Shown: positions 8,868 through 17,572 of the stretch, in pieces
Layout of the letters: every line of letters starts with the position of its first letter
Numbering within the stretch: the first letter of the stretch is position 1
NCBI GenBank assembly: GCA_958295905.1
Contig: OY282382.1
Location: 6,000,367 to 6,064,366, forward strand
Direction of reading: 5' to 3'
DNA: 64,000 bases
From: an uncultured Vicinamibacterales bacterium
GTDB lineage: Bacteria > Acidobacteriota > Vicinamibacteria > Vicinamibacterales > UBA8438
Position numbers and translations under genes: made by a program
Notes under the pieces: generated by a model
The model's input: only the letters and a program-made list of their open reading frames with translations
Databases searched by the model: none
Told to the model about the DNA's origin: nothing

Positions 8868-9486
8868 GCGCCCTCCCGCCCCGTTCGCCGCGCTGACCGT
8901 TCTCCTGATCGCCGCACCGCTCACCGCCCAGGACGGGACGGGCCCCCGTCCCAAGGTCGCCCCGAGCGGACGGGTGACGACGAGCGCGACCTTCGACGGG
9001 CGCGTCCTCCGCGACGGCGGGTGGTTCACCTACACGCCGTCCCACTCGGGCCCGTCGCGCATCACCATCGACTACGGCCAGCCGCACGCGCGGGACCGCG
9101 TGATCTTCGGGGGGCTGGTGCCCTACGGCGAGGTCTGGCGCGTCGGGGCGAACTGGGCCACCCGCCTGACCCTCGACTTCGACGTCCGCTTCGGCGATCT
9201 CGACGTGCCGCGGGGGGAGTACACGCTGTTCATGCTCCCGCGCGCGGACGGGGGCGAGCTGATCGTGAGCCGCCAGACCCGGCAGTGGGGCACCGACTAC
9301 GACCCGTCGTTCGACTTCGGCCGGACGCCGATCGACCGCCGGGGGCTGGCGGAGACGGTCGGGAGCCTCGCGATCACGCTCGAGCCGGACCTGCCGGCCG
9401 AGGCGGGAGCCATCCCCTCGGGGACCCTCCGCGTCACCTGGGGAGAGGCGGAGTACTTCACCGACTGGCGGATGCTCTGGCCGTAG
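8857..9486 (+). CDS. Secreted DUF2911 domain protein
   Basis: A 209-residue exported protein of unknown function. A signal peptide spans about residues 1-24 (hydrophobic LTVLLIAAPLTA, cleavage near AQD). The DUF2911 domain follows with its characteristic YGQPHARDR, FGGLVPYGEVWRVGANWAT and VPRGEYTLFMLP segments. The family is widespread in Bacteroidota and Acidobacteriota as periplasmic or surface beta-rich proteins with no assigned reaction. ATG 8857 lies inside a short duplicated block, so the upstream control region may be a rearranged one. Confidence 0.85.
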   Translation: MCTLRPPAPFAALTVLLIAAPLTAQDGTGPRPKVAPSGRVTTSATFDGRVLRDGGWFTYTPSHSGPSRITIDYGQPHARDRVIFGGLVPYGEVWRVGANWATRLTLDFDVRFGDLDVPRGEYTLFMLPRADGGELIVSRQTRQWGTDYDPSFDFGRTPIDRRGLAETVGSLAITLEPDLPAEAGAIPSGTLRVTWGEAEYFTDWRMLWP

Positions 9487-9631
9487 GAACCCGGCAAGAC
9501 GCCGCTCCAAGCGGCCGGCGCGCGGGCTTGCGTGGACCGGGGCCGCCCGGCGGACGAACCACTGCGAGGCTCCGCCTCAGACCGACGAGGCATGTGGGTC
9601 TGCACAGTCGCCGGTGCCTGAGGTCGCTCCC

Positions 9632-9829
9632 ATGGCAGCGAACAAAAAACGATCAAAACTTGACTCAACTGTAAAGATCACGCCCGTTCAAGGACTCCAG
9701 CGCATCGACACAACTAAAAATAGTGTCTCCGGAGCACTCACCTCGAACCCCAAGAGTCCCTATGCAGAAGAAATACGTCGTTCGACCCAAGTCCGTCTAT
9801 CCGAAACTTATGACGTGACGGGCCACTAG
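9632..9829 (+). CDS. 65-aa small ORF carried by a dispersed repeat (family F)
   Basis: Unrecognised. The product is short and basic at its start (MAANKKRSKLDSTVK) and polar at its end (SETYDVTGH), with no signal peptide or membrane segment. It is clearly lower in GC than its surroundings. Its 3' half recurs, frameshifted, at 3249-3381. Its 5' half and leader recur in inverted orientation, twice and degenerate, at 63304-63540. The leader block CGCCTCAGACCGACGAG at about 9567 is also shared with that locus. Its stop codon overlaps tail-to-tail with the ADOP gene's stop in CTAG (9826-9829). It could be a mobile small gene or a repeat that happens to stay open; a GTG at 9614 is an alternative start. 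Confidence 0.45.
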   Translation: MAANKKRSKLDSTVKITPVQGLQRIDTTKNSVSGALTSNPKSPYAEEIRRSTQVRLSETYDVTGH

Positions 9830-12204
9830 TCCGCCCGCAAGACGGCCATCGGGTCGAGCCGGGCGGCCCGGCGGGCCGGAATCGCCGCGGCGGCCAGCGC
9901 GGCGAGCACGACGGTGGCGGCGGCCGCCGCGAACGTGGCCGGGTCGTGGGGACCGACGCCGTAGAGCAGGGAGGCGAGGCCGCGGCCGGCGGCGACCGCC
10001 GCCGGCAGCCCCGCCGCCAGCCCGGCCCCGGTGACGGCGAGGGCGCTCCCCACGACGAGCCTGACGAGCCGGCCGGGCGACGCCCCGACGGCGGCGCGGA
10101 CGGCCAGCTCGCGGCGCCGCTCGGCGACGGCCCTGGCGAGGGCCCCGAAGAGCCCGACCATCGCCACGGCCAGCGCGAGGGCGGCGAAGCCGGCCGCCGG
10201 GGCCACGCGCAGCCGCCGGTCGGCGATGGAGCCGGCGACGTGGTCCTCCAGGGTCCGTACCTCGGGGACCGGCAGCGACGGGTTCAGCGTCCGGATGAGG
10301 TCGCGAATCGCCGGGGCCAGCCCCATCGGATCGCCGGTGGTCCGCACCACGAGGTGCGACACACCGGTGGGCGCCCGCGGCCACGGGACGTATATCGAGC
10401 CCGCGCGCGGGGCGGCGAGCCCCTGGTGCTTCATGTCGTCGACGACGGCGACGATCGGCGCGCGACGCGCGAGGCCGAAGGCGGCGACCTCGTTGTAGTG
10501 CATCCGACGGCCGACCGAGTCCTCGTTCGGGTAGACGAAACGCGCGGCGGTCTCGCTCAGCATCACGGGGCCCACCTCCGCGAGGTTGTCGGCGGCGTCG
10601 AACCGGCGCCCGTCCCGCAGCCGCGCGCCGAGCGCCGCGAAATACCCGCGGGTGACCGCGCCGAACGACAGGAGGATCTCGCGCCTCGACGAGTCGCCCC
10701 TGTCGTCCTCATACACGAACTGCACCGTTACGGGCGTATCATCGGGGGGCAGCAGGCTGCCGACCCCGGCCGCCTGCACGCCCGGCAAGCCGCGCACCCG
10801 CTCCAGCAACGTCTCCACGAAGGCGTTGTGGTCGTCGCCTCCGATGAGAAGCCGATCGGCGAGCATCAGCCGCGCCGTCAGCGCCTGCCGCGGCTCGAAG
10901 CCGGCGTCTTCGTCGAGCAGCCGGTCGACGGTCCGGACCAGCAGTCCGGCGCCGGTCAGCAGCACGATGGACAGCGCGACCTGGCCGGCCACCAGCCCCG
11001 CCCGCAGGCGCCGGGTGGTCCGCGAGCCGGTCGCCGAGGCGCCGCCGCGCAGGGCGGCGCCGTCGCCCCGCACCGCGCCGGCCGCCGAGGCGGCGCCGCA
11101 GGCCGCGCCGGCCGCCAGGGTCAGGACGAGACCGGCCAGCGCGACCGGCAGATCGAGGGCGACCGCGTCGACCCGCGGCATCGCGCCGGCGGCCAGGGCC
11201 GCGAACAACCGCAGACCGGCCCAGGCCGCCGCGAGGCCCAGAATCAGTCCCCCCGCGGCCAACGCCAGCCCCTCGATCAGCGCGGCCCGGACCAGCCGGG
11301 CCAGACCCGAGCCGAGGGCGATGCGGATCGCGAACTCCCGGCTCCGGACCACCGAGCGTCCGATGAGGAGCGTCGCCGCGTTCGCGCACGCGACCACCAG
11401 CACGAGCAGCGCCGCGGCCATCAACACCAGTAGAACGGGCCGGACCTCGCCGAGCAACGTGTCTTCGACCGGTCTGACCGCCGCGCCCCACCGGCCGCCG
11501 CCGCGGACGTCGATGACCTCGCGGGCGACCCGGGCGGCGTCGTCGCGAACCTGGGCCAAGGAGGCGCCGTCCCGCATGCGCCCCACGGTGCCGCGCCCCC
11601 CAAAGGCCGGCGTGTCCGCCGCCCAGGCGTCGACGCCGGCCGACGGAAACGCGAACCCGGCGGGCATGACCGCGGCCACGTCGTAGCGGCCCTCCCCGAT
11701 GGTCACCGCCTGGCCGACGACGGATCGGCCCGTCTCGTCCTCGACGGCGCGGGCCAGCCCCGCGCTGACCACGGCCCGGCCGTCGCCGCGCACGAGGCGC
11801 GGCACGACGCCCTGCACGGCCGGCACGCCGAGCACCTCGAAGAACTCCCCGCTGACGGTGGCCACCTCCCTGACGCGGGTCGCCCCCGCGCCGCGCACCA
11901 CGCGTTCCCGCGTCTGGTAGCCGGCCACCCGGACCGTCCTGAGACGGCGGTTCCACTCGTCGATCCGGTCGATCCGCACACTGGACTCTGAACCGTTGTT
12001 CAGATACACCCGGGCGACCGTGACCAGCCGGTCCGCGGCCGGGTACGGCAGCGGGTGCCACAGAACGCCGTAGGCGACGGCCAGCACCGCGGCGTTCAGG
12101 CCCAGACCCAGGGCGAGAATCCCCACCGCCAGGGCCGTCACCCCCGGCTGACGGACCAACGAGCGCACCGTGCACCGCACATCGTGCAGAATCGATTCAA
12201 ACAT
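9826..12204 (-). CDS. ADOP-type ABC transporter permease (MacB/FtsX family)
   Basis: A 792-residue inner-membrane protein of the acidobacterial duplicated orphan permease type. The N-terminus (MFESILHDVRCTVRSLVRQPGVTALAV) and the C-terminal ARLDPMAVLRAD are typical of the group. The order is a short soluble start, membrane segment, a MacB-like periplasmic domain, three-helix FtsX block (about 260-400), a second periplasmic domain and a second FtsX block (about 670-790). No ATPase gene is adjacent, as usual for orphan members. Substrate and function are unknown; lipoprotein or peptide efflux is possible by analogy. The start is ATG 12204; a longer open frame upstream lies in repeat sequence. 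The stop overlaps that of the small ORF. Confidence 0.87.
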   Translation of the reverse strand: MFESILHDVRCTVRSLVRQPGVTALAVGILALGLGLNAAVLAVAYGVLWHPLPYPAADRLVTVARVYLNNGSESSVRIDRIDEWNRRLRTVRVAGYQTRERVVRGAGATRVREVATVSGEFFEVLGVPAVQGVVPRLVRGDGRAVVSAGLARAVEDETGRSVVGQAVTIGEGRYDVAAVMPAGFAFPSAGVDAWAADTPAFGGRGTVGRMRDGASLAQVRDDAARVAREVIDVRGGGRWGAAVRPVEDTLLGEVRPVLLVLMAAALLVLVVACANAATLLIGRSVVRSREFAIRIALGSGLARLVRAALIEGLALAAGGLILGLAAAWAGLRLFAALAAGAMPRVDAVALDLPVALAGLVLTLAAGAACGAASAAGAVRGDGAALRGGASATGSRTTRRLRAGLVAGQVALSIVLLTGAGLLVRTVDRLLDEDAGFEPRQALTARLMLADRLLIGGDDHNAFVETLLERVRGLPGVQAAGVGSLLPPDDTPVTVQFVYEDDRGDSSRREILLSFGAVTRGYFAALGARLRDGRRFDAADNLAEVGPVMLSETAARFVYPNEDSVGRRMHYNEVAAFGLARRAPIVAVVDDMKHQGLAAPRAGSIYVPWPRAPTGVSHLVVRTTGDPMGLAPAIRDLIRTLNPSLPVPEVRTLEDHVAGSIADRRLRVAPAAGFAALALAVAMVGLFGALARAVAERRRELAVRAAVGASPGRLVRLVVGSALAVTGAGLAAGLPAAVAAGRGLASLLYGVGPHDPATFAAAAATVVLAALAAAAIPARRAARLDPMAVLRAD

Positions 12205-12237
12205 CGGAAACCCGCTTGGTCCCTCAGCGATTCCTTG

Positions 12238-12440
12238 ACAGCCCGTGGTGAAAACCCCGCGTCGCACCGAGAGCGGCGAGGGCGCCAGCGGGCTGAAGAG
12301 CGCCCGCGGGCAAAGAACGCCGGTGCCTGACCAGGCGCGGGGAGGCACCGGTTGCTGTAAAACAGGTCCCGACGTTTCGTGGCGTCGGGTGATGGGCGTC
12401 CCCGATCATGACGGTTCGGGCATGGTAACCGACGAACGAT
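12238..12440 (+). repeat. Dispersed intergenic repeat, family B, copy 2
   Basis: Closely matches 5155-5400, sharing the GGGCTGAAGAGCGCCCGCGG, AAAGAACGCCGGTGCCTGAC and GATCATGACGGTT blocks. It lies upstream of the ADOP gene. Confidence 0.8.
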
Positions 12441-12509
12441 GCAGCGCTGCTGGAGCACATCGGTCGGCCCTCGCCTCCACAGCCATGGCACACCCTCCGG
12501 ACGCCCGTC

Positions 12510-12617
12510 GACGGTCAACGAAGACGGCGCCTCCCGGCCCGGCGCGGCCCGCGCGCGGCGCGGCTGTCCACCGCCGCGGCCGACGGTCAACGACGACGGC
12601 GCATCCCGGCCCGGCGC
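12510..12617 (+). repeat. 36-bp direct repeat pair with 36-bp spacer
   Basis: Copies at 12510-12545 and 12582-12617 agree at 34 of 36 positions (starting GACGGTCAACGA, ending CCGGCCCGGCGC) and enclose a 36-bp GC-only-looking spacer. The rest of 12441-12770 shows no gene that I can support. Confidence 0.85.
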
Positions 12618-12775
12618 AAGCGCCGGCGGGCTTCAGACGTCCGTGTGAACGAGGCGTAGCCGGATCGAGCAGGGAGGCCCGACCGGCGACGGCGGATCGG
12701 CGCGGGGCGCCCGGCAGGCAGCGTGAGATCGCATCATCCCGATACAATCCGGTGGTTCGGCAGCTCGCCCGGAAA

Positions 12776-12850
12776 TCGTCGCCTGCGGCTCCGATTGCCG
12801 CCCAACCAACCCTCCAGGAATCCGCGCCGTTCTACGGCGCAGACTCCTAC
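12776..12850 (-). repeat. REP-like hairpin with tail, upstream of the hydrolase gene
   Basis: Read on the minus strand: GTAGGAGTCTGCGCCGTAG, loop, CGGCGCGGATTCC, then the CTGGAGGGTTGGTTGGGCGG tail. This copy is the closest to the consensus. It ends about 40 bp before the ATG at 12889. Confidence 0.85.
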
Positions 12851-12888
12851 GCGAATGTACGCCGACCCGAGTCGGGGAGCCCGAAGTC

Positions 12889-13893
12889 ATGGCCGCCACC
12901 ACGTCCCGCCCGACCGGACCCGCTCATCCCGCCGGCCGCGGGAGCGCGCCGGCGGCTCCCACGCCGGGGGCGGCCGACGGTCCGCGGCAGGGGCGCGGAC
13001 GCCGCCTCCTCCTGGGTCTCCTGGCGGGCGTCGCCGCCGCGGTCACCGGCTACGTCGGCGTGTCGATGCTCGTCGCCGACCGGCTGACCAAGCCGTACCG
13101 GCGCCCCCTGGCCTCGTCGCCGGCGGTGTTCGACCTGCGCTACGAGGACGTGACCTTCGGCAGCATGGTCGACGGCACCACCCTGCGCGGGTGGTTCCTG
13201 CCGGTCGAAGCGAGCGACCGCGCGGTGGTCATCGTCCACGGCCGCAGCTCGTCCCGCACCGGCGACAACGGCGAGCTGGTGGCGCACGCCGCCGCCCTCG
13301 TCGACAGCGGCTACAACGTGCTGCTGTTCGACTTCCGCGCGCACGGGTTGTCCGAAGGAACGCGCTACACGCTGGGGGCCGACGAGCAGGGGGACGTGCT
13401 GGGAGCCGTCGCGTATCTCGAGGGCCGGGGATTCGCGCCGGGCCGATTGGGGTTCTGGGCGCACTCGATGGGCGCGGCCACCGTACTGCTCGCGGCCGCC
13501 GCCTCGCCGGACGTGCGGGCGATCGTCGCCGACAGCAGCTTCGCCCGCCTCAATGACCTGCTGGCGCGGGAGCTTCCGCGAGAGAGCGGACTGCCCCGCT
13601 TCTTCAACCCCGCCATCCTCTTCTTCGGGCGCGAGCGGTACGGCCTCGACACGCGGATCCTGAACCCGGTGGAGGCGGTCGCCGGCCTGCCGCCCCGCTC
13701 GCTGTTCATCGTCCACGCCGAAGCGGATCGGTTGATTCCCGTGGACCACGCGCGGCGCATCGCCGCCGCCGCCGGACCCGCCGTCTACGACCTCTGGATC
13801 TTTCCCGGGTCCAACCACGACCGGGTTTCGGCCGCCGCCCCCGAGCAGTACCGGGCGCGGGCGCTCGCGTTCTTCGACGAGACGCTCAACTGA
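12889..13893 (+). CDS. Membrane-anchored alpha/beta hydrolase
   Basis: A 334-residue serine-hydrolase-fold protein. The N-terminus is Pro/Gly/Arg-rich, followed by one membrane anchor at about 39-61 (LLLGLLAGVAAAVTGYVGVS). The catalytic domain probably faces the periplasm. The nucleophile serine sits in AHSMGAA at about residue 189, the acid is in HAEADRLIP, and the histidine is in GSNHD near 306. The VVIVHGRSSS segment probably forms the oxyanion hole. It is close to BEM46/YqkD-like hydrolases; the substrate is unknown. It stands alone between repeat-filled gaps. Confidence 0.85.
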   Translation: MAATTSRPTGPAHPAGRGSAPAAPTPGAADGPRQGRGRRLLLGLLAGVAAAVTGYVGVSMLVADRLTKPYRRPLASSPAVFDLRYEDVTFGSMVDGTTLRGWFLPVEASDRAVVIVHGRSSSRTGDNGELVAHAAALVDSGYNVLLFDFRAHGLSEGTRYTLGADEQGDVLGAVAYLEGRGFAPGRLGFWAHSMGAATVLLAAAASPDVRAIVADSSFARLNDLLARELPRESGLPRFFNPAILFFGRERYGLDTRILNPVEAVAGLPPRSLFIVHAEADRLIPVDHARRIAAAAGPAVYDLWIFPGSNHDRVSAAAPEQYRARALAFFDETLN

Positions 13894-14148
13894 ACCCGCC
13901 ACGGCGCAACACCCGCGGTAGACGGCCGGACGGCCCGTCCGGAAGAAAAGGCGCCGGGAGGGCGGCACCGCCGGGTTGACCCGGCGCGACCGCCGGCCGC
14001 GCCCCGGCGCGGTCTACCGGCCCGACCGATCAACGCGGGCCGGCGCCACCGCACCTTCGAAGGCGCCCGAGCTGATCGAGGCCCCTTCACGGCCCTGGAC
14101 AGCCCAGGGAGGCTCTTGAGTCTTCAGGACCCGGCCGGTCTCCGGCCC

Positions 14149-14400
14149 TCAGGGAAAGAGTCTCCAGACGCCGCATCGAAACCCCGGCAGCACGTCGTCC
14201 CCGGTCAACTCGTCGCCGGCGCCGAACACCTGCACGTCGCGCGGCCCCCGGTAGGCATGGACCGTTCGCGTCGCCGGTTCGACAATCCACACTTGGCGGG
14301 TCCCGGCGGAAAAATACTCGGCGACCAGGAAACGCGCCGGTTGGCGCGCCGGTGGCTGCGAAGTATACCGCGCCGGACATGGGCGCCCGGTGCGCGGGCC
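14149..14400 (-). pseudogene. Uma2-family (DUF820) nuclease remnant
   Basis: Only the C-terminal third of a Uma2-like domain is readable (AEYFSAGTRQVWIVEP, then VHAYRG, ending DDVLPGFRCGVWRLFP). It matches the corresponding end of the intact gene at 43891-44511 (REYIENGARLGWLIDP, VLPGFRLE). No N-terminal half with the conserved acidic residues can be found upstream in any frame. The remnant therefore looks like decay of a once complete gene. The 13894-14148 stretch downstream contains nothing recognisable. Confidence 0.65.
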
Positions 14401-14517
14401 GCCGAGGTGTCGCGGCCGTGGCCATCTCCACCGGGTGACCGGGTGATGTCCCGCACGCGCATTACCGTTCCGCCGCGTGCTCCCCCCGTCGGCTTCTCCC
14501 GGCCCGGGGAGAACCTG

Positions 14518-14686
14518 TACCATAGCAGTCCGTGGCAGAAGTTGTGCTGCGTCCGGCCGGAGCCGTACTCGGCCCAAGAACGTGTCGTACAGCGGTCGAA
14601 ATCGCCGGAATCCGGCCGATCGGAGCCGTTTCCGCGCCGTCGCCGGCCAGTTCCGGCGCACCGCGGAGTTTTGCCATGGGCTGATA
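14518..14686 (+). repeat. Dispersed repeat, family C, copy 1
   Basis: About 168 bp, starting TACCATAGCAGTCCGTGGCA, recur in the same orientation at 18979-19145. The conserved blocks GGCCCAAGAACGTGTCG and CCGGCCAGTTCCGGCG are visible in both. It occupies the space upstream of the TerB-like gene. Confidence 0.85.
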
Positions 14687-14757
14687 GGGGAGAATCGGCG
14701 CGGTGGAACCGGGAGCGTCCCGGCGACGATCGACGACGAGTCCAGGAGGGGTCCGGC

Positions 14758-15306
14758 GTGGGGATTCTGGAAGTGCTGCGGATCGGTCAGGCGAGGCCGG
14801 CGGCCGAGGAACGGGGCGGCACCGACACCGTGAAGCGGATCGTGGCCGAGCTCGAGTCGCTGCCGGCGGAGCGGGCGCGGTTTCTCGCCTCCTTCGCCTA
14901 CGTGCTGAGCCGGGCCGCGCACGCCGACTCCCGGATCACCGCGGAGGAGACCGACGCGATGCGCGAGATCGTGCAGAAGCTGGGCCATCTGTCCCCGGCG
15001 CAGGCGGTCCTCGTGGTCAAGATCGCCAAGCACCAGGCCCGGCTGTTCGGCGGCACCGAAAACTACCTGGTGACCCGCGAGTTCCGCGAGGTCGCGACCG
15101 ACGCCCAGCGTCTCGAGCTGCTCGACTGCGTCTTCGCGGTCGCGGCGGCGGACGGCGCCATCAGCTCCATTGAGGAGTCGCAGGCGGGACAGATCGCCAG
15201 GGAGCTCGGGTTCACGCAGCCGGAGTACGCGTCGGCGCTTGCGGTCCACGCGGAGCATCGGACGGTTCTGCGCTCGCTGCGGGCGAGTCGGGCGACGGCG
15301 TCTTGA
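14758..15306 (+). CDS. TerB-family (tellurite-resistance-like) protein
   Basis: A 182-residue cytoplasmic all-alpha protein of the TerB/COG4103 type. Acidic helix-capping motifs, as in TerB metal-binding proteins, appear twice: AHADSRITAEETDAM near residue 58 and AAADGAISSIEESQ near 130. Start GTG 14758 follows a strong AGGAGG ribosome-binding site 9 bases upstream. Proteins of this type are general and their function is uncertain; tellurite resistance itself is not implied without the rest of a ter operon. Its 3' end overlaps the convergent permease gene by 95 bp. Confidence 0.82.
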   Translation: MGILEVLRIGQARPAAEERGGTDTVKRIVAELESLPAERARFLASFAYVLSRAAHADSRITAEETDAMREIVQKLGHLSPAQAVLVVKIAKHQARLFGGTENYLVTREFREVATDAQRLELLDCVFAVAAADGAISSIEESQAGQIARELGFTQPEYASALAVHAEHRTVLRSLRASRATAS

Positions 15307-16360
15307 CCGCCTTCCGCACCCGGGCCGGATTGGCGTCGAGCAGGACCGAGACCCACCGCAGGTCGTCGGTGTTCTCGAAGGCGATCTTGAAGGTCATGGT
15401 GATGGGCACCGCCAGCAGCAGGCCCATCGGCCCCCAGACCCACCCCCAGAACACGAGCGACAGGAACACCACCAGAACCGACATCCCGAGCCGGCGGCCC
15501 AGCAGCGTCGGCTCCAGGATGTTGCCGAAAACGATGTTCAGCACCACGTAGCCGGCCGCGACGGCCAGCGCCCGGCTCAGGTCGACCTGCACGAGCGCCA
15601 GCACGGAGGGGCCGACGGCGGCGACGATGGACCCGATGTTGGGGATGTAGTTGAAGAGGAACGCGACCAGTCCCCACATCAGGGGAAAGTCGACGTCGAG
15701 GGTCCAGACCCAGACGAAGGCGAGGAATCCGGTGCCGAGGCTGACGGCGGTCTTGACCGCGAGGTACTTCTGGACCTGCAGAGTCATCTGGCTCAGGCGT
15801 TCCAGACTGCCGCTCCGGTCGCCGAACGCGATCCGCAGCTTGTCCCGGAATCCGGCCGCCTCGACCAGGATGAAGATGACCGCGAGCAGGACGAGGAACG
15901 CATCCTGCAGCAGCCCGGCCAGCGCCCCCAGGGTGCCGCCGAGCAGGTTCACGACCGCTCCCGGATTAACGAAGTCGAGGGGGGTCCGATCGGCGAACGG
16001 GAGATTGGCCTCGTCGGCCCACACGCGGAGCCGGTTGGCCAGCTCCTCGAACCGCGTGTTGTACTGGGAATCGGCGACCACCTGCGCGAACTCGCCCACC
16101 GACTGCCCCACCACCACCCCGAGGACGCTGACGACCCCGGCGGCGGCGGCGACGGTCAGCATGACGGCCAGCCACGTCGGCACCCGGTTGCGCTGGAGCC
16201 ACGCCATGAACGGCAGGCTGACGACGGCGATGAACAGCGCGCTCAGAAACGGCAGCAGAATCTCGCTGGCCTCGCGCAGTCCCGCCACCACGACGATCGC
16301 GCTGGCGGCGATCACCAGGAAGCGCATCGCCCGGCGCGGCAGTAGCTCCTCGCGGCCCAT
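15212..16360 (-). CDS. AI-2E / PerM-family permease
   Basis: A 382-residue inner-membrane protein with about eight hydrophobic segments in the family's usual order: paired N-terminal helices (FLVIAASAIVVVAGL, LPFLSALFIAVVSLPF), a soluble insert, then the conserved C-terminal block with FNYIPNIGSIVAAVGP and LEPTLLGRRLGMSVLVV. Family members export autoinducer-2 or act as antiporters, so the substrate is open. ATG 16360 is chosen because the upstream codons of the frame derive from repeat sequence. The final 95 bp, a Pro/Ser/Ala-rich tail, are antisense to the 3' end of the TerB-like gene. Confidence 0.87.
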   Translation of the reverse strand: MGREELLPRRAMRFLVIAASAIVVVAGLREASEILLPFLSALFIAVVSLPFMAWLQRNRVPTWLAVMLTVAAAAGVVSVLGVVVGQSVGEFAQVVADSQYNTRFEELANRLRVWADEANLPFADRTPLDFVNPGAVVNLLGGTLGALAGLLQDAFLVLLAVIFILVEAAGFRDKLRIAFGDRSGSLERLSQMTLQVQKYLAVKTAVSLGTGFLAFVWVWTLDVDFPLMWGLVAFLFNYIPNIGSIVAAVGPSVLALVQVDLSRALAVAAGYVVLNIVFGNILEPTLLGRRLGMSVLVVFLSLVFWGWVWGPMGLLLAVPITMTFKIAFENTDDLRWVSVLLDANPARVRKAVKTPSPDSPAASAEPSDAPRGPQAPTRTPAA

Positions 16361-16394
16361 TGACGTTCGCTCCGGGGCCCGCCGGCCCGGCCGC

Positions 16395-16529
16395 CGCGGC
16401 ACGAGTTCCGCGTCAGCGAAACTCCCCACGCGACCGCAAGGCCGCGCCGCGGCCGCCGCCCTCCGTCCAGCCCCTCTCCAGGAATCCGCGCCTTCGTTCC
16501 GGGGCGGCGCCTGCTACGGCGCGGATTCC
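16395..16529 (-). repeat. REP-like element overlapping the end of egtD
   Basis: A perfect 12-bp inverted repeat, GGAATCCGCGCC / GGCGCGGATTCC (16481-16492 and 16518-16529), followed on the minus strand by the tail and the CCTTGCGGTCGCG block shared with 3413-3490. The outer arm supplies the last codons and TAG stop of egtD. Confidence 0.8.
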
Positions 16530-17482
16530 GGCACCTCGAACGCGGTGAGCGCGAACCGGTCGCGCTCATCCACCCACTGCCCGCGTACTCCCAACCCGGC
16601 CGCGGCCCCGAGCTCGCGCAGGCCGGCGGTCTCGTACTTGTACGAGCTCTCGGTCCAGATGGACTCCCCCTCCAGGAGACGGACGGAGCACCCGGCGCCG
16701 GGAATCTCGACGGTCTGCGCCCGCAGGCTCTCGAGGTGCATCTCCATGCGCGACTCCGCGGCGTTCCAGACGGCGCGGTGCGCGAAGCGCTCGAGATCGA
16801 AGTTCGCCCCGAGCTCCCGGTTGAGGCGGGCCAGCACGTTCAGATTAAACGCCGCGGTCACCCCGAGCGGATCGTCGTAGGCGAGCACCAGCTCCGCCTC
16901 CGACTTCACCAGGTCGGCGCCGAGGAGGAAACGGTCGCCCGGCCGCAGCGCCGACCGCACCGCGCCGACGAACGCCAGACCGGCGGCCGGGTCGAGGTTG
17001 CCGATGTTGGACCCCAGAAACGCGGTCAGCACGGCGCCCCCGCCCCGCCGGCGCGCCGCCACCCGCTCGAGCCCGTCCTCGTAGGTCGTCTCGTGGCCCG
17101 TCACCGGTAAATCGGGCCACCGGGACAGCGTCCGGGCCGCGAGGTCGAGCGCGGTCGCCGACACGTCGACGAGCTCGACCCGCATCGGCACGCCGGCCCG
17201 CACCAGCGGCTCCATCAGTTGCGCCAGCTTCTCGCCGCTGCCCGCCCCCAGCTCGACGATGGTGACCGGCACCGCCAGACCCTCGCCCACCTCGCGGGCG
17301 TGCGCGGCCAGCAACCGCTGCTCGGCGCGCGTAATCCGATACTCCGGCAGGGCGCAGATCGCCTCGAAGAGCCGGGACCCCAACGCATCGTAGAGACACC
17401 GGGGCTGAAGCCGCTTCCGGGGACGACTCAGATCCCGCCGCACATCCGCCGCGAGGCGGTCGCGGACCTTCACCGCCATCAC
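16514..17482 (-). CDS. egtD: L-histidine N-alpha-methyltransferase (ergothioneine synthesis)
   Basis: Trimethylates histidine to hercynine with S-adenosylmethionine, the first step to ergothioneine. The 322 residues fit the family. Visible signatures are the N-terminal KRLQPRCLYDALGSRLFEAICALPEYRITRAE, the SAM site VELGAGSGEKL, FLGSNIGNLDP and a C-terminal ESIWTESSYKY segment. The final residues, VPESAP and stop, are encoded by a REP-like arm (GAATCCGCGCCGTAG), so the natural C-terminus appears to have been replaced or extended slightly. It lies 90 bp downstream of egtB on the same strand, probably one transcript. Confidence 0.92.
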   Translation of the reverse strand: MMAVKVRDRLAADVRRDLSRPRKRLQPRCLYDALGSRLFEAICALPEYRITRAEQRLLAAHAREVGEGLAVPVTIVELGAGSGEKLAQLMEPLVRAGVPMRVELVDVSATALDLAARTLSRWPDLPVTGHETTYEDGLERVAARRRGGGAVLTAFLGSNIGNLDPAAGLAFVGAVRSALRPGDRFLLGADLVKSEAELVLAYDDPLGVTAAFNLNVLARLNRELGANFDLERFAHRAVWNAAESRMEMHLESLRAQTVEIPGAGCSVRLLEGESIWTESSYKYETAGLRELGAAAGLGVRGQWVDERDRFALTAFEVPESAP

Positions 17483-17572
17483 GTCACCGCCATCACGTCG
17501 CCGGCATCCACCGCGACCCGCGGCGGCGGGACCGGCCGCCCCCCCGGCTTTCCGCCCGGACTCCGGCCCCGG

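Noticed and set aside
14758-15306. Tellurite-resistance operon
   Set aside because: Only a single TerB-like gene is present; no terA, terC, terD or terZ neighbours.
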